In this document: positions 1-11,439 of the stretch, one piece after another
How the letters are laid out: the number at the start of each line of letters is the position of its first letter
Position numbering within the stretch: the first letter of the stretch is position 1
DNA from: Rhabdophis nuchalis
Lineage: Eukaryota > Chordata > Lepidosauria > Squamata > Natricidae
Length of the DNA: 64,000 nucleotides
Direction of reading: 5' to 3'
Assembly: GCA_039707465.1 (NCBI GenBank)
Contig: CM077645.1
Coordinates: forward strand, 149,725,503 to 149,789,502
Translations under genes and position numbers: made by a program
Notes under the pieces: generated by a model
Told to the model about the DNA's origin: nothing
Seen by the model: the letters and a program-made list of their open reading frames with translations, nothing else
Databases searched by the model: none

Positions 1-312
1 ATTATGAAAGTTAGTATCTAAAACATCTGGAAAGCCCTCTGATCCATCAAGGTGCAGGATTTCTGTGAAGCAATAGAACAGGAAAGAAACACATGGGCAA
101 ATCCCATAACACAATTGGGTCTTTCTTTGCCCAATTGTGAATAAAAGTCATGACTAACAAACGGGGCTCTCTAGAGAATGGCAGGTGTATGATCAACCGT
201 GGTACCAGTGGTGGGATGCTGCTAGTTGAGCAACTGGTTCAGTGAGTGTGTGCTTTGCGCACATGTGTGCTTTGTGTGTGCGCATGCAGTGCTGAAAATG
301 GAGCATTTAGAA

Positions 313-497
313 CAGGAGTCTCAAACTCAATTTACCTGGGGGCCGCTGGAGGCAGAGTCAGGGTGAGGCTGGGCCGCATAAGGGATTCCTTATATTAATA
401 TTAATACTAATATTATACTTTCATATCACGGTGGGGGCCACAAGATACCATCCTGCAGGCTGCAATTGGCCCGCGGGCCGCGAGAATGAGACCTCTG
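313..497. mobile_element. hAT-type MITE, family A
   Basis: Terminal inverted repeats CAGGAGTCTC and GAGACCTCTG bound the element. The flanking 8 bp ATTTAGAA (305-312 and 498-505) is an exact target duplication, which is the hAT signature. There is no transposase, so it is non-autonomous. Related copies lie at 4100-4425 and 18627-18762. Confidence 0.9.
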
Positions 498-624
498 ATT
501 TAGAAGCTCAGTTGCTTACCTTCCAAGTCAGCGACGGAAAGTAAAACAGCTGGGCGGAGGGAAAATAACCTGTGCCAGGTGATTGAAATGAGCTAGAAAG
601 CAGGAAATAAAAGACAGGATAGAG

Positions 625-741
625 CAGGGGTGGATGAGCAGGCCCAGCTGATCTTTGGAGCAAACCAGTTCGCTCCCAGCTGATCGTCGAAGCTACCAGT
701 TCGCCCGAACCAGTCCAATCCGGTAGAATCTCACCCCTTTG
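625..741. mobile_element. Degenerate hAT-type MITE, family E-like
   Basis: It starts CAGGGGTGGATG and ends in a CACCCCTTTG-like terminus. The interior has 'accagttcg' and 'ccgaaccagtcc' blocks like those of the family E copies. No clear target duplication was found, so the ends are approximate. Confidence 0.5.
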
Positions 742-2303
742 TGGTACATATAAGAGGAAGGCTATCCCAACTAGAAAAGCAAACTTGTTCCACTCCTTCT
801 TCATGCCATTCCCTGTGGATATTCACTTCTTAAATCTTTCTTGGATTGGATTTTCATAATGGCACGATTTGTATTAGTTAGTATGCCTTCATTTAGTTTT
901 TTATATTGCACTATTTGCTTTAGTTGATATAATTCTATTGTCAAAATGTATGATTAATTTATATTCTTGAAAATGAAAGCAAGGAGACATAAATTAATGC
1001 CCAGAAGACAGCAAATACACTGAACGATTTCAATCAAGTACTTTGATATCTGAAAGATCTAGTTTCACATACATCGGTTGTTATTTATTTTATTGTCTTA
1101 TCACTTTTGAAAACAGGTGCAGGAGATTAAGGCAAATGTGTCCATTCTGAAAGCTCATTCTCTAAAGGGGCTATATAAATTATGGGTTATGTGAATAAAA
1201 TTTGCTCTTTGAACCAAAGAAACCATGTTTTCAAAACTATTTTTCATGTATCTTTCAGGATGAAATAGTCACAAATAGATATAAAGGCATCCTGACATGG
1301 GAGAACTGGAAAAGCACCTTTCCTGCAATGTTCATGGGATATGTAGAGGTCACACAGGTTGCATCCAATCAGAACACATGATACCGAATCCTGTTTAAAC
1401 AGTTCTTTTACCATATTGCATTGTTGTAGTATATGGCCAAGTCTTTCCAATACGGCAGAAGTTTTTGAACATGATAAAGATACCTGCAGATTTCTAGGCA
1501 AGAATACAGAAGTGGTTGTCCATTGCCTCCTTCTGAAATGAATAGGTAGGTGGGTGATTGGATGGATAGATGAATGAATGAACACACACACAGAGATCCA
1601 TACATACATTCAGTACTCAACACACACACATACAATTTTGATGTTTCAGTATCCAAGCAACGTTACTGCCTGGTTTTATGTTGTTCCTAACTATATCTGA
1701 ATATTAGTTTAAACATAAATTTGAATTCAAAATGAACATGTGCTAATACTTTTATATGAATGTGCTTAATATTTCACTATTCAACATAATTATAAATTCT
1801 AAGCAGGCAAACATGAATAATACGATGATTCTCTCACAATCTGAGCAAGCATAAGAAGAAGCTAAGGAATTGTTTAGACTAATCATGTCTCTGCTATAGT
1901 TATATATGTTTTGAATAGAGCTTTGCATCCACATTGGATGGGTATATATAGAGCAATCTATCTAAGACAGCACACTTTGGTTACCAGTTGAGTGTAGATC
2001 AGTTATGAGGAATTGCTGATTTGTACTTTATAATGGCAGAGGTACAACTAGCCCTGTAATACAGTGAGCCCACTCTCCCTTTCAACAAGTGGGATCCTGG
2101 ATAGGCAAATGAAGCTAAAGAAGCAACTTCTTGCACTCAAAATTATACAGTGAATGGGTTTATGATCCTAGTGTTGCAATATCCAGTTGCATAAGCAGAA
2201 GTATCCTTGTTATTTATCATTCTCCTAAATACTGAAATCTAACCATCTGAATAAGCTGTTGGCCAGCGTATTCAAAAGCTTTCTTCCAAAAGGCCTTTTA
2301 ATG
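742..2303. other. Unassigned AT-rich sequence
   Basis: No recognisable gene or repeat. Open frames here are short and lack familiar motifs. Only a small diverged (AC)n stretch is seen near 1585-1635. Confidence 0.6.
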
Positions 2304-2311
2304 ATCTAGAG

Positions 2312-2628
2312 CAGGGGTCCCCAACCTTTTTTGCACCAGGGACTGGTTTCATTTTAAAGAAAATTCCGCGGACCGGCGGGCGTAGAGGGAGAGCGGGGGG
2401 GAGGGGGAACAGGCGGCGCATGCGCATGCGGAGGTGGGTGGGTCGGCTCACTCGCCCCTCTAGGGTCCCCAATGGTGTGAGCGGCCGCACCTGCACTCTT
2501 CCGCCCCTGGTGTGCGCTCAGCCCGGGGGTCTGCCCCGTCCCCTCCTCCTCCTCTCCAGCCCTGCGGCCCGGTTCCTATCAAACCACGGACCGACACCGG
2601 TCCGTGGACCGGGGGTTGGGGACCCCTG
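2312..2628. mobile_element. hAT-type MITE, family B
   Basis: The termini CAGGGGTCCCCAACC and GGTTGGGGACCCCTG are 15-bp perfect inverted repeats. An exact 8-bp target duplication ATCTAGAG flanks it (2304-2311, 2629-2636). The GC-rich interior carries two overlapping open frames that are not protein-like. A second copy is at 21958-22293. Confidence 0.95.
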
Positions 2629-2636
2629 ATCTAGAG

Positions 2637-3608
2637 TTGCCAGTTAGGTAATTTCTGTCAAACAACATAGAAATATTACCACAAATTAGTACGATAAAAT
2701 AGTCTTGGTAAAACTGACGGGTATCTGTAAAATAACTTAAATCGAAGGACTTTGGTTGGGACCCTGTTCATAGAATCAGCTATGTTTGTCAGACATCTAT
2801 ACAGTCAATGTACATGTTCATCATCTTTGCTCAAAATATATTATTTTGTTGGAACAAAAATGGGGGGGGGGAGGAAGCAATCAGAATCCTTAAATTAATG
2901 ATCTGTATAACTGAGTATCTGTGGGAGGAACAAAGGAATTCGAAAAAAGAGCTAATTGTTTAATTAGTAAATGTCTGCTTGGTTAATGACATATTAATGA
3001 GTTTTTAAGACAGTCATATCATTTACCATAAAAGACCCATGTGCATATCCCTGAATGTACTTTATAATTAAGTAATGTGTCCCAAAAGAGTTCATAATTT
3101 AAAAACCTGTCAACTGGTTTAAACTTGCAAGTAGATGACTAACCTCGGGAGAGATCGACTTCATGGAACTTATTGGGTAGTTTTGTCTCTAAATGTCCCC
3201 TTCTTAAAATCCTCCTAATTGTCTAGAAAAGAAACTTATACGCACACAGGCAAAAGAAGGTATTGGATGAAGTGTTAGATATCCTGGTTCTTTATCACTT
3301 AGAAAAATGCTTGACATTTTCATTCTAAGTACGAGACAGTTTCATTCTCGCTCTTAATGACTTGCATTAACAGGGAAGACAGGATAAAGGATCCTGGATT
3401 CATCTAGTGAATTAAAAAAAAAACACACACACACCAGAATTGAGTCCAAATGATTTATTGTTACTGTTATTGCTTTCAGCCTAGCTGGAAGCTCCCTACT
3501 GTTTCTGGTGGTTGTTTTAGCTCTTCTTACACAAAGTGGATTCATTTCATTCATTGTTATTAGGGAACGCAAAAAGCAAATGGTAAGGACAAGGTATTAG
3601 TGTCTAGG
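2637..3608. other. Unassigned sequence
   Basis: Mostly AT-rich single-copy-looking DNA with a short G run near 2863 and a short A/CA run near 3413. No gene or element could be identified. Confidence 0.6.
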
Positions 3609-3685
3609 CCGGGGGTGGGCAAACTTTGCAACTTTAAGTCTGAAGGACTTCAGCTCCCAGACTTCTCCAGCCAGCATTGCAAGAG
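3609..3685. mobile_element. MITE fragment, family D
   Basis: The stretch around 'caactttaagtctgaaggac' matches the left part of the elements at 40068-40178 and 50046-50153. The right terminus is missing. Confidence 0.6.
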
Positions 3686-3815
3686 TAATTTATCCAGGAA
3701 GTTAGTTACATTGTTCAGATTCATATCTTGAAGGCAGGATAAGGCTGACCAATCTCAGGCAAAGGCTTTTAGGAAGGACGTTCTTAACCTCCTTCCCAGT
3801 TGAAGAGGTAGATAT

Positions 3816-4031
3816 TGTTAGATAGGATGAACAGATGAGATAGGACTCAGGCTTCAGCAACAACAAACAGCTCTTTATTCGATAACTATGTACAGATTCA
3901 GTGCTGGCCTGTCTGACAGCTAGCTCTTTTATAGGGAGCTGTCAGATGGCTCAGCTAATTGGCTTTGAGTATTTTGCAGCCGGAATGGAGGACCTTGGTG
4001 GAGCCTATTGCTCCAGTCTCAATATGTAACA
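3816..4031 (-). mobile_element. Solo LTR, Ty3/gypsy-like
   Basis: The LTR begins TGTTAGATAG and ends ATGTAACA on the plus strand, flanked by the exact 5-bp duplication GATAT (3811-3815, 4032-4036). Read on the minus strand it has a TATA box (CTATAAAAG) and an AATAAA polyadenylation signal in the expected order. An inverted repeat TGACAGCT / AGCTGTCA brackets the TATA box, as in the LTRs at 6780-7027 and 60564-60894. No internal region remains, so this is a recombined solo LTR. Confidence 0.88.
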
Positions 4032-4099
4032 GATATGACATTAAGTCATGTTGCAGGTATACACAGAAGGCGATCTTGAATCTCAACAATGTTCTAAGG

Positions 4100-4425
4100 C
4101 AGGGGTGTCAAACTCAAGGCCCGTGGGCTGGATGTGGCCCATCGGGTGCTTAAATCTGGCCTGTGGGGCTGCCCTGGAAACAGCAAAGGAGTGATGCATA
4201 GTGCCTCTGCCAGCGAAAATCCGAGCTCCGAGAGGGAGGCCATTGCACCTGAAAAAAGAGCTTGGGAGCCCCTTTTTGCTGGCGGAGAGCTTGGACCACC
4301 ACAGGTGCCCCTGACATGAGTGACATAAATCTGACCACACCTACCCTGGCCATGCACACCTCAGCCCCCTGAGGCCAAACACAACCCGGATGTGGTCCTC
4401 AATGAAATTGAGTTTGACACCCCTG
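4100..4425. mobile_element. hAT-type MITE, family A
   Basis: The termini CAGGGGTGTCAAACTCAA and TTGAGTTTGACACCCCTG are perfect inverted repeats. The exact 8-bp duplication TTCTAAGG flanks it (4092-4099, 4426-4433). It has no coding capacity; several overlapping short open frames are chance frames in the GC-rich interior. Confidence 0.95.
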
Positions 4426-4433
4426 TTCTAAGG

Positions 4434-5120
4434 GGTCCTTCTTTGATCAGCATCCTGTACTGACTCTTGAAGTCTCAGTCTGGGGCTGCCAACATTTTGT
4501 GGCTTGCATAGCATGGAACCTTGTTATGGCCATAGTCCAAAGCTAGAGCAATTTTGGTCTGAATGCTGTTCTTCCATCCCTGGAAGCCTCAGCTATCCCA
4601 GCCTGGGCCAGCAGCAAAGTGCAAAGCAGTCACACCTTGGGAAGCACTAAACACCTGGTAAGCCACAACAGCATGGCACAACTTCACAACCAGTGTACCC
4701 CAGTTCAGCCACCTTCTTTATTTTACACTCACCACCCCAGCTGACCTTTCTTGTTTTCTTCCCATTATTGATGAAGTGTGCTTGCCTTAACTCTGATATA
4801 TGTGAGGCAGCTGCTGGTTGTGCCAGACTTTCTTCCTGAGGCCACTCATGCCTTGTCAAATTGTACATGCCATTCATTCTCCTAATTGTGTGTCCCATTC
4901 TTGCGGTGTTTTGGAAAGCCTTCAGAAGACTTCGGCCATCTTCATCAGGACTTGCACAAAAACAGGCCTGTGATTTGGAGACTGAATGGTGTGTGCCATT
5001 TGGAGAATGGCATAAGGAGTTTTGGGGAGAAAGCTGATATGGTGAGCAGCTGCCTCACAGACTGTAGGGACAAGTTGGGCGTACCTTCTCAACATCTTGT
5101 CACCACATTACAAAAAAGAT
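4434..5120. other. Unassigned sequence
   Basis: No recognisable element or gene. The 78-codon frame at 4886-5122 has no familiar motif. Confidence 0.55.
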
Positions 5121-5800
5121 AGCAATAGCATTTAGATTTGTATACTGCTTCTTGATGTTTTAAGCCCACTCTAAGTGGTTTACTGAATCAGCATATTGCT
5201 CCCAACAGTCTGGGCTCTCGTTTTTACCAACCTAGCTATCTAGCTAGGGACCTAGCTATCTGCGGGATCGGATCCTGCCTCATACATCCTCACGGCCGAT
5301 TCGCTCCCACAGAGAGGGACTTCGCCGGGTGCCATCCACTAGACTTTGTCAGTGGGCGACGCCCAGGGGAAGGGCCCTCTCTGTGGCGGGCCCAGCCCTC
5401 TGGAACGACTTGCCCCCCGACATTAGAACGACCATGGACCTCCGCTCCTTCCGTCTAAAATTAAAAACACATCTTTTCTGTCTGGCCGGCCTAGGATAGT
5501 CTCTCTGTCTATGGGGTATTATATTTAATTGGGAATGTTATTTTAGTTTAATTTAGTTTTAATGGGGATTTTTAGCACAGGTATAGGTTTAATTTGTTTT
5601 TAAATGTTTGTATATTTGCTGTTTTTTATTCTTCCTGTGCACCGCCCCGAGTCCCTATGGGGAGAGGGAGCGGTCTACAAGTATTAAATATTATTATTAT
5701 TATTAAATATTATAACCTTGGAAGGATGGAAGGATGAGTCAACCTTGAGATGGTGAGAGTCAAATTGCAATACTTCATTCTAACCACTGCATCACCATAG
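5121..5800 (-). mobile_element. tRNA-type SINE, split by a LINE
   Basis: The minus strand of 5121-5225 and 5714-5800 matches the SINE copies at 33738-33908 and 47240-47415 ('gctcaaggttgactcagcc', '...ataagtctaagtgctattgctat'). The LINE tail at 5226-5713 sits exactly between the two halves, so the SINE is the older insertion. I do not know the family name. Confidence 0.75.
5226..5713 (+). mobile_element. CR1/L2-group LINE 3' end (CR1-L3-like)
   Basis: It encodes the C-terminal tail of the ORF2 reverse transcriptase protein ('[14 protein letters not shown]'-like residues, then [13 protein letters not shown]). A 3' UTR with the block 'caccgccccgagtccc' follows, ending in an (ATT)n run at about 5690-5710. 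It is 5'-truncated. The same tail recurs at 20831, 27826, 33576, 40827, 45356 and 63747. Confidence 0.85.
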
Positions 5801-5835
5801 ATTATAGATTGTTATGGATTGTTGAAAAAAGATGT

Positions 5836-6020
5836 TGAGACTTTGGAAAAAGTGAAGAGAAGAATAACTAAGATGAATAATTAAAAAAAACCCTGGAATT
5901 AAGGAGAAACTTCCTAACAATGAGAACCATTAACCAGTGGAACAGCTTGCCATCAGGAGTTGTGGAGGCTTGAGCAGGGGGTCAGACTAGAAGACCTCCA
6001 AGGTACCTTCCGGCTCTATT
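5836..6020 (+). mobile_element. CR1 LINE 3' fragment, diverged
   Basis: It shows the CR1 ORF2 C-terminus signature (RRNFLT...WNSLP-like, here 'taaggagaaacttcctaac') and the 3' UTR block 'agaagacctccaaggta'. Internal deletions remove most of the rest. Confidence 0.75.
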
Positions 6021-6236
6021 CTGCTCTGAAAAGTGGGAGGAAAATGACAAAGGTCAGCTAAGTATGGCAGGGCCTGCAAAGTGCAGAGTGGCAGTGCAAC
6101 TGAGGCTTTGTGCAATGGGGCTTGAATGGCTGAATCTCACGGGAGGCCTAAGGTGTCATTTCCTCCATGGTAGTGGCAGTGCTGGGCCTGAAGTAGAGCC
6201 CTGGGAGTGGTGGCAGCTGGCTGAGATTGCTTAAAG

Positions 6237-6656
6237 CAGTGATGGCGAACCTTTTTTAGCTTGCGTGCCAAAAGTGGGGGCTAGCGCAGGGGGGGGGTCA
6301 TGGGTGAGTGTGCCATGCCCATAATGCTATGTGCACAACGCCAGTGTGCATGCACGCACGACCAGCGCTCCCTCCATTTTTAGCATGCTTTTTTCGCCCT
6401 CCCCAGGCTCCAGAGGCTTTATAAGTTTGGGAACGGATTTCCAGTTTGCTCGTAGAGCCGGTTTTTCATGCTCCGGAGGCTTCAGGGAAGCTCCTGAAGC
6501 CTCCGGAGGGTGAAAAATGGCTTCAAAAGAAGACCAAAGTCAGCTGGCCAGCACGTGCATGCGCACTGGACAGCTCACAGGGCAACATCTCGCGTGCCCT
6601 GACAAATGGCTCCGTGTGCCACATGTGACACGCGTGCCATAGGTTCGCCATCACTG
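6237..6656. mobile_element. hAT-type MITE, family C
   Basis: The termini CAGTGATGGCGAACC and GGTTCGCCATCACTG are perfect inverted repeats. The exact 8-bp duplication GCTTAAAG flanks it (6229-6236, 6657-6664). A truncated relative is at 50162-50436. Confidence 0.95.
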
Positions 6657-6779
6657 GCTTAAAGCCTTGAGCCTTACTGTTCACCATACCAGGCTTTCTA
6701 CTCACTTCAGCTTCAGCCATGTTGCTGCCACACTGAGTTCCTCAACCAAAAGGGCACAGTTCAGGGGGAGATAGGAAGG

Positions 6780-7027
6780 TGTGGAGAATTGAAGAACCCA
6801 ACTGCTAAGTCCTCAGACTTAATATCAAGCACTCCCATTGGCTAAAGGTCACACTCAGTTTGGGCAGGAGAATTACAGGCTCTCTATTGGCTAATTGTCT
6901 GACAGCTGACTCTATATAAGAGCTGTCAGATGGGTGGTTCTTTGTTACAGTTTGGTTCAGTTTGTATTAAACAGTTTAAAGCAGCTCCCTGCCTCCGTGT
7001 TTTTACCTCAGAGAACAGTCTTGAGCA
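6780..7027 (+). mobile_element. 5' LTR of a broken Ty3/gypsy element
   Basis: It starts TGTGGAGAATTG and ends near ...TTGAGCA. It has a TATA box (TATATAAG, about 6912-6919) inside the inverted repeat TGACAGCT / AGCTGTCA, and an ATTAAA signal about 60 bp further on. A tRNA-primer-like TGGCGATGAGG lies directly downstream, followed by the gag reading frame. Exact LTR ends are uncertain because no second LTR is present to compare. Confidence 0.7.
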
Positions 7028-7033
7028 CTGGCG

Positions 7034-7708
7034 ATGAGGATGTCGAATGTTCCTGCGTTTGCCCCGTTTGTCCCAGAGAGAGAGTCGTGGGATGCTTTTA
7101 TCGAGCGTTTTGACTGTTTTATGATCGCAAGTGATCTTGGTGAGATTTCTGATGAGCGCAAGACTGGTTTTTTTCTGAGTGCCTGTGGGCCAGCTATGTT
7201 TTCTACTGCTAGAGCATTAGCAGCTCCAGCTCTTGCACATTCCCTGCCTTGGGATGTGTTGATGACTAGACTTAAAGGACATTATGCCCCCTCACCATCC
7301 CGTTTTGCCAGATGCTACGTGTTTCGGTGGTGCTGTCAGAAGGAGGGCGAGTCTGTGAACCAGTATTTGGCATCGTTGAGGAGTGCTGCTATACATTGTG
7401 AATTTACTAATCTTGATGAGGCACTTTTAGAGCAATTGATTTGGGGCACCAATGATGCAAAATTGCAGCGCAGGCTGCTCTCTCATTCTTAATTAACGTT
7501 GCAGATTGCTGTTGATGAAGCAAGGGCGGCTGACCAATCGGCTCATTCTGCGGCTGAAATTCAAAGATATCGTGCTGGCAAGCCCTTCTTGCCTGTGTCT
7601 GCCCTGACTGACCAGGCATTTTGTGATTACGACGGCCAGCCGAGTGAGGAGTCTGACGACTTAGCACCAACAATTGTATGTGTGCGAGACCAATTGTTTA
7701 TCACATAA
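7034..7708 (+). pseudogene. gag: Ty3/gypsy gag remnant
   Basis: This is the gag-like frame of the element whose LTR lies just upstream. The first 152 codons are open and read like vertebrate gypsy Gag (start MRMSNVPAFAPF, then ESWDAFIERFDCFM, LKGHYAPSP and QYLASLRSAA). An in-frame TAA at 7490-7492 breaks it. The same frame then reopens to about 7708, where the family E MITE (7709-8032) is inserted. DNA after the MITE, from 8041, looks like a zinc-knuckle remnant in a shifted frame and then loses similarity. No protease, reverse transcriptase or 3' LTR follows. Gag would form the retrotransposon particle; this copy is dead. The start codon is the first ATG after the primer-binding region. Confidence 0.85.
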
Positions 7709-8032
7709 CAGTGGTGGGCTCTGGATCCCGGTGCAACTGGTATGGTGCAACGGGGCCCGGGGTCCACCACATTAATGCATGCTCCACAATTGCATCCTGC
7801 GATGCTCCACAATGCCTCTGCGATGACTCTACGATTATCCAGCTGCTTGGCAGAGCATTGTGCAGGCACTGTATGCTCCGTGCGCATGCACGGAAGCACT
7901 AAAGAGCTCAAATACAGGTAAGGAGGGGCGGGTGGGCGGGCCCTCCGGAGCACCATACCGGAACGGTACCCGGTGCTCCTGGCAGGCACTGGTATGCCCA
8001 TACCGGGGCGTACCACTTGCAACCCACCACTG
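7709..8032. mobile_element. hAT-type MITE, family E
   Basis: Ends CAGTGGTGGG and CCCACCACTG. The exact 8-bp duplication TCACATAA flanks it (7701-7708, 8033-8040). It sits inside the gypsy gag remnant and is therefore younger than that element. Confidence 0.93.
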
Positions 8033-8040
8033 TCACATAA

Positions 8041-9093
8041 TCATGTGAGGAGGGATTGCAACAATTGTGATTTCAGGCATGAGCTGTACGTTTCTTTGTT
8101 CAGTGCTGTAGTAACTTAAGGGCTAATGGAGACAAGGAAGACATTTACACATGATGTAATGTTTACAACCAAGGTTAAACCAAGAAGGGTGATGATTCTA
8201 TAATTTGTGATATTTATAAACATACTGGGAGCAATCAAACAACTTGAAACATTAACACAGGAAGAAAAGGTGTTTTACACAGCTTGACTTCCAAACAGTG
8301 CTTATTCCTTCAATGTTATTTGTGTTTGCAAGCATCCTGCTGGTTATAGATTTTGTGTTAAATCTGTGTAGGATTATAACCTACCTGGGTCTTGGCATTC
8401 TCTTATATTAACTCGCGACTGCTTTTAACAGGTAAGAAAAATGTGTGATTTTTTGGGGGGTTGTTTTTGGTTGTTTATAAAATACGTTTTCAGTCCAGTT
8501 TCATTGTCCTGTGGTCTTTTGAAGAAACTTACTTTTTTTCCCTCATACCTGAAAGATAGGGCAGAAATCCTGGATGTTTGTTATTTAGGTCCATCACAAC
8601 TGCTTTGCTAATGGATTCTATCCATTTCTACCATGTTATTTAACAATTAAAAAGAATTATGTCTTCTTTGGAATGTGCTTTTTTTAGTTGGATAGTGGTA
8701 GTGAGACTATAGAAATACTTTTTGGATGAGGCTTCTTTTCTTTTGTTCATGTTTAAACAGCTAATAAATGGTTAGCATTATTTATTTTCTAACTTATTAT
8801 CTTGGTTTAATTTAAGTGGGGGTGTTTTTGTCTTGCACATCTAATCATTCAAGTGATGCTATGTGATTATTGCTTTTGATATTTTAACTTTAATCTTTTT
8901 ATTTTGTAATACTTCTATTTTTAGACAATCTGCATTGGCAACACATCTATAATAATTGAACTACTGCTAAATCAAACAAGACTACTAAGTTTTCACTTGT
9001 TCCAGTACATGACACCTGACATAGTTCCCTGATCTTTGATGTTCTCACCTGTTTAGAGCAGCAGCCAAAGTTCTTGTACTACAGAAACCTGTG
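8041..9093. other. End of gypsy remnant, then unassigned DNA
   Basis: The first 60 or so bases are still gypsy-like. The rest is AT-rich sequence in which I recognise nothing. Confidence 0.55.
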
Positions 9094-9101
9094 TTCTAGG
9101 G

Positions 9102-9296
9102 CAGTGGTGGGCAAACTTATTAGTCAAGAGAGCCAAATATCAACAGTACCACGATTGAAATTTCTTTTGAGAGCCAAAAGGTGTGGCCTGTTTTGTGGGA
9201 GTGGCTCAGCGGTCATGTGACCGGGTGGGTGTGGCCAACTTGGAAAATGTGGTGAAACTCACTTAACGATGGTCCTGCTTAGCAACCAAAATTCAT

Positions 9297-9384
<88 letters not shown>

Positions 9385-10158
9385 TTTTCTCTCCCACTTG
9401 CTTTTTCTTTCTATTTTTCTTTCTCTTTCTCTCTTTTTCTTTTTGTCTCTCTCTGTCTTTCTCTTTCTTTATCTGTCTCTCTCTCCTCCCTCCACCCATC
9501 TGTCATTCTGTGTGTGTGTGTGTGTCTATGTGTGTGTGTGTCTCTCTCTCTCTCTGATTCCCTCTTTCCCTCCCTCTCTCTCTGTGTTTCTCTCTGTTTG
9601 TCTCTTCCTCCCTCCCCCTCTGTCTCTCTCTGTATGTCAGTCTCTCCCTCCCTCTCTCCCTCCCTTCCCCCCCCCCCGGAAGCAGTGGAAAGCCCGGCAG
9701 GCCAGCCGGGGAGGCCACAGCTGCTTCCTCCCGCAGCGAGGGAGGTGGGCGTGCGGCACCTGAGGCTGCGGCCACCCAAGCGCCGCCGGGGCTGTCCGTG
9801 CGCCACACGCCCACCTCCCTCCCAGTCCCGTGCGGCGGCCAGCCCTGGAAAGCGCAGCTCGGTGGCCTCTGCAGCTGCTGCTGCCCCCGAGCCCTGCGAC
9901 ACGCAGCTCCCACGGTCCGAACGCATCGCGCAAGACAGCCGGCCACGTTTCCACCAGGTCCCTCTTTGGCCCCTCGGGTGCAGCCCCGGGCACTCCCCTC
10001 GCCCGTTTGCTTGCTCGCTACAGAGGGAGGCAGCCACAGCTCCCTCAGCCGACATGAGGGACCCTCCGCTGCCTCCGGCCTGGGGGGGGGGGGAGGGAGA
10101 GAGGAAGAGATGCCAAAGAGCCGCTCGTGACTCGCGAGCCGCGGTTTGCCGACCACTG
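9102..10158. mobile_element. Long hAT non-autonomous element, family F
   Basis: Termini CAGTGGTGGGCAAAC and GTTTGCCGACCACTG, with the exact 8-bp duplication TTCTAGGG (9094-9101, 10159-10166). From left to right: a short head, a small fragment resembling DNA repeat G (about 9246-9290), a (TTTC)n tract, an irregular CT-rich stretch, a C run, and a CpG-rich body (about 9680-10110) open in several frames on both strands. No hAT transposase motif was seen in any of these frames. Confidence 0.9.
9293..9388. repeat. (TTTC)n microsatellite
   Basis: About 24 near-perfect tetranucleotide units, continued to about 9670 by imperfect CT-rich sequence. It lies within the hAT element. Confidence 0.97.
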
Positions 10159-10166
10159 TTCTAGGG

Positions 10167-11439
10167 GATGAGCAAACTGAATTGATATATAATATTACAG
10201 TTACATTTCCTTGGCAGCCTTATAAAAAGATGGGAACAAAATATTTCTTCATGCTAAGAAAAAGATGTTTTAACATCAGTTATAGCTCTAAAGTTAATTT
10301 ATTGAAGGCTGACAGTGAAAAATGACCTAGTTGCATAGTTTATTTTGCTGTTCTATGTAGATTGCTGAAACAACATGAATCAGAAGTTGTTGGATTGTTT
10401 ATTGGATTTATTGGATGTTGCCCAGATTAGTTGAATTGATAAATTTCTTAAATGACAAAAAGTATAACTGTACATGACTCACTTCCTATTATGTTTTATT
10501 ATTCTGAGTAATATATATTATTTTCTTCCTTCAGCTTCTTAATGTTGATTCACACAGGATAGGGCTGATAATTGCTCAGAAAACTGCATGTGAAAATGTG
10601 CTGTTGAAAAGTATTATGTTGACGATTTTAGGTTCAAGCTTTATTTGTTGGTGATGATAGATATTTCACAGAACAAAGTTGACACATACAGAATTGGAGC
10701 TTAAAAATAATTGATATGCTAGTTGTGAGTATGTAAGAACTTTCTTCCTCTCCCAAAAGTGCATTATCATATTACAGTGTGTATACCTTTATACTCTCCA
10801 CCTATGCTCTGCAGTCGTAAAACTGATATCTTACAATGTGTGATGATTGTGTAGTTGTTTTCATAGAATTGTCCACTAATGTCTGTTTCTCTATAGATCT
10901 ACTCTATTTTCCAGTTTTTTGGGACTAAATTTTCATTTTTGCCGCATAAATATATTTCATGGCATATCTGGCATTTTATAACAAAATCTCCAGTAAGATG
11001 TCTTAAAAATGGAAAAGATTATTAAAGAATTGAACTTCTCTCATTCTGGTTTGTTTATTTTTTCTTGAAAGCAAACTCTTTTTTTCTTCACAAACTAAAC
11101 TGTGGGACCATTTTCTGCTTCTTCTGTCTGTCTCCCTACCTTGCCCTTGATTCGGTTTTATTGGCTTCAGGACCTAAGATCAGATCTTTTGCACCATGAT
11201 GGTGCTCAAAACACAGAATGATATTTGAAAAATAAAATGGATTTAGATTATTTGTCTTAAGAACACTACTCGAACTTTGGGAAAGTATAAGTAAGATTCT
11301 TGGCCAATGATGTAATATACTTTGATTCTCCCCTCTTCATGTACAACAGCCTTGAGAAGTAGACAGGTGCTCCTTTTATAAAACCTCCTATTCTTAGTGA
11401 GCATGGATTTTAAGCGGTTTTGAGAAGCCAGTGTCACTT
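10167..11439. other. Unassigned AT-rich sequence
   Basis: No gene, SINE or MITE recognised. Confidence 0.6.

Noticed and set aside
9411..10164. Several overlapping frames of 110-217 codons on both strands
   Set aside because: They overlap each other on opposite strands, come from CT-rich and CpG-rich DNA inside a hAT element, and show no domain. CpG-rich DNA has few stops by chance.
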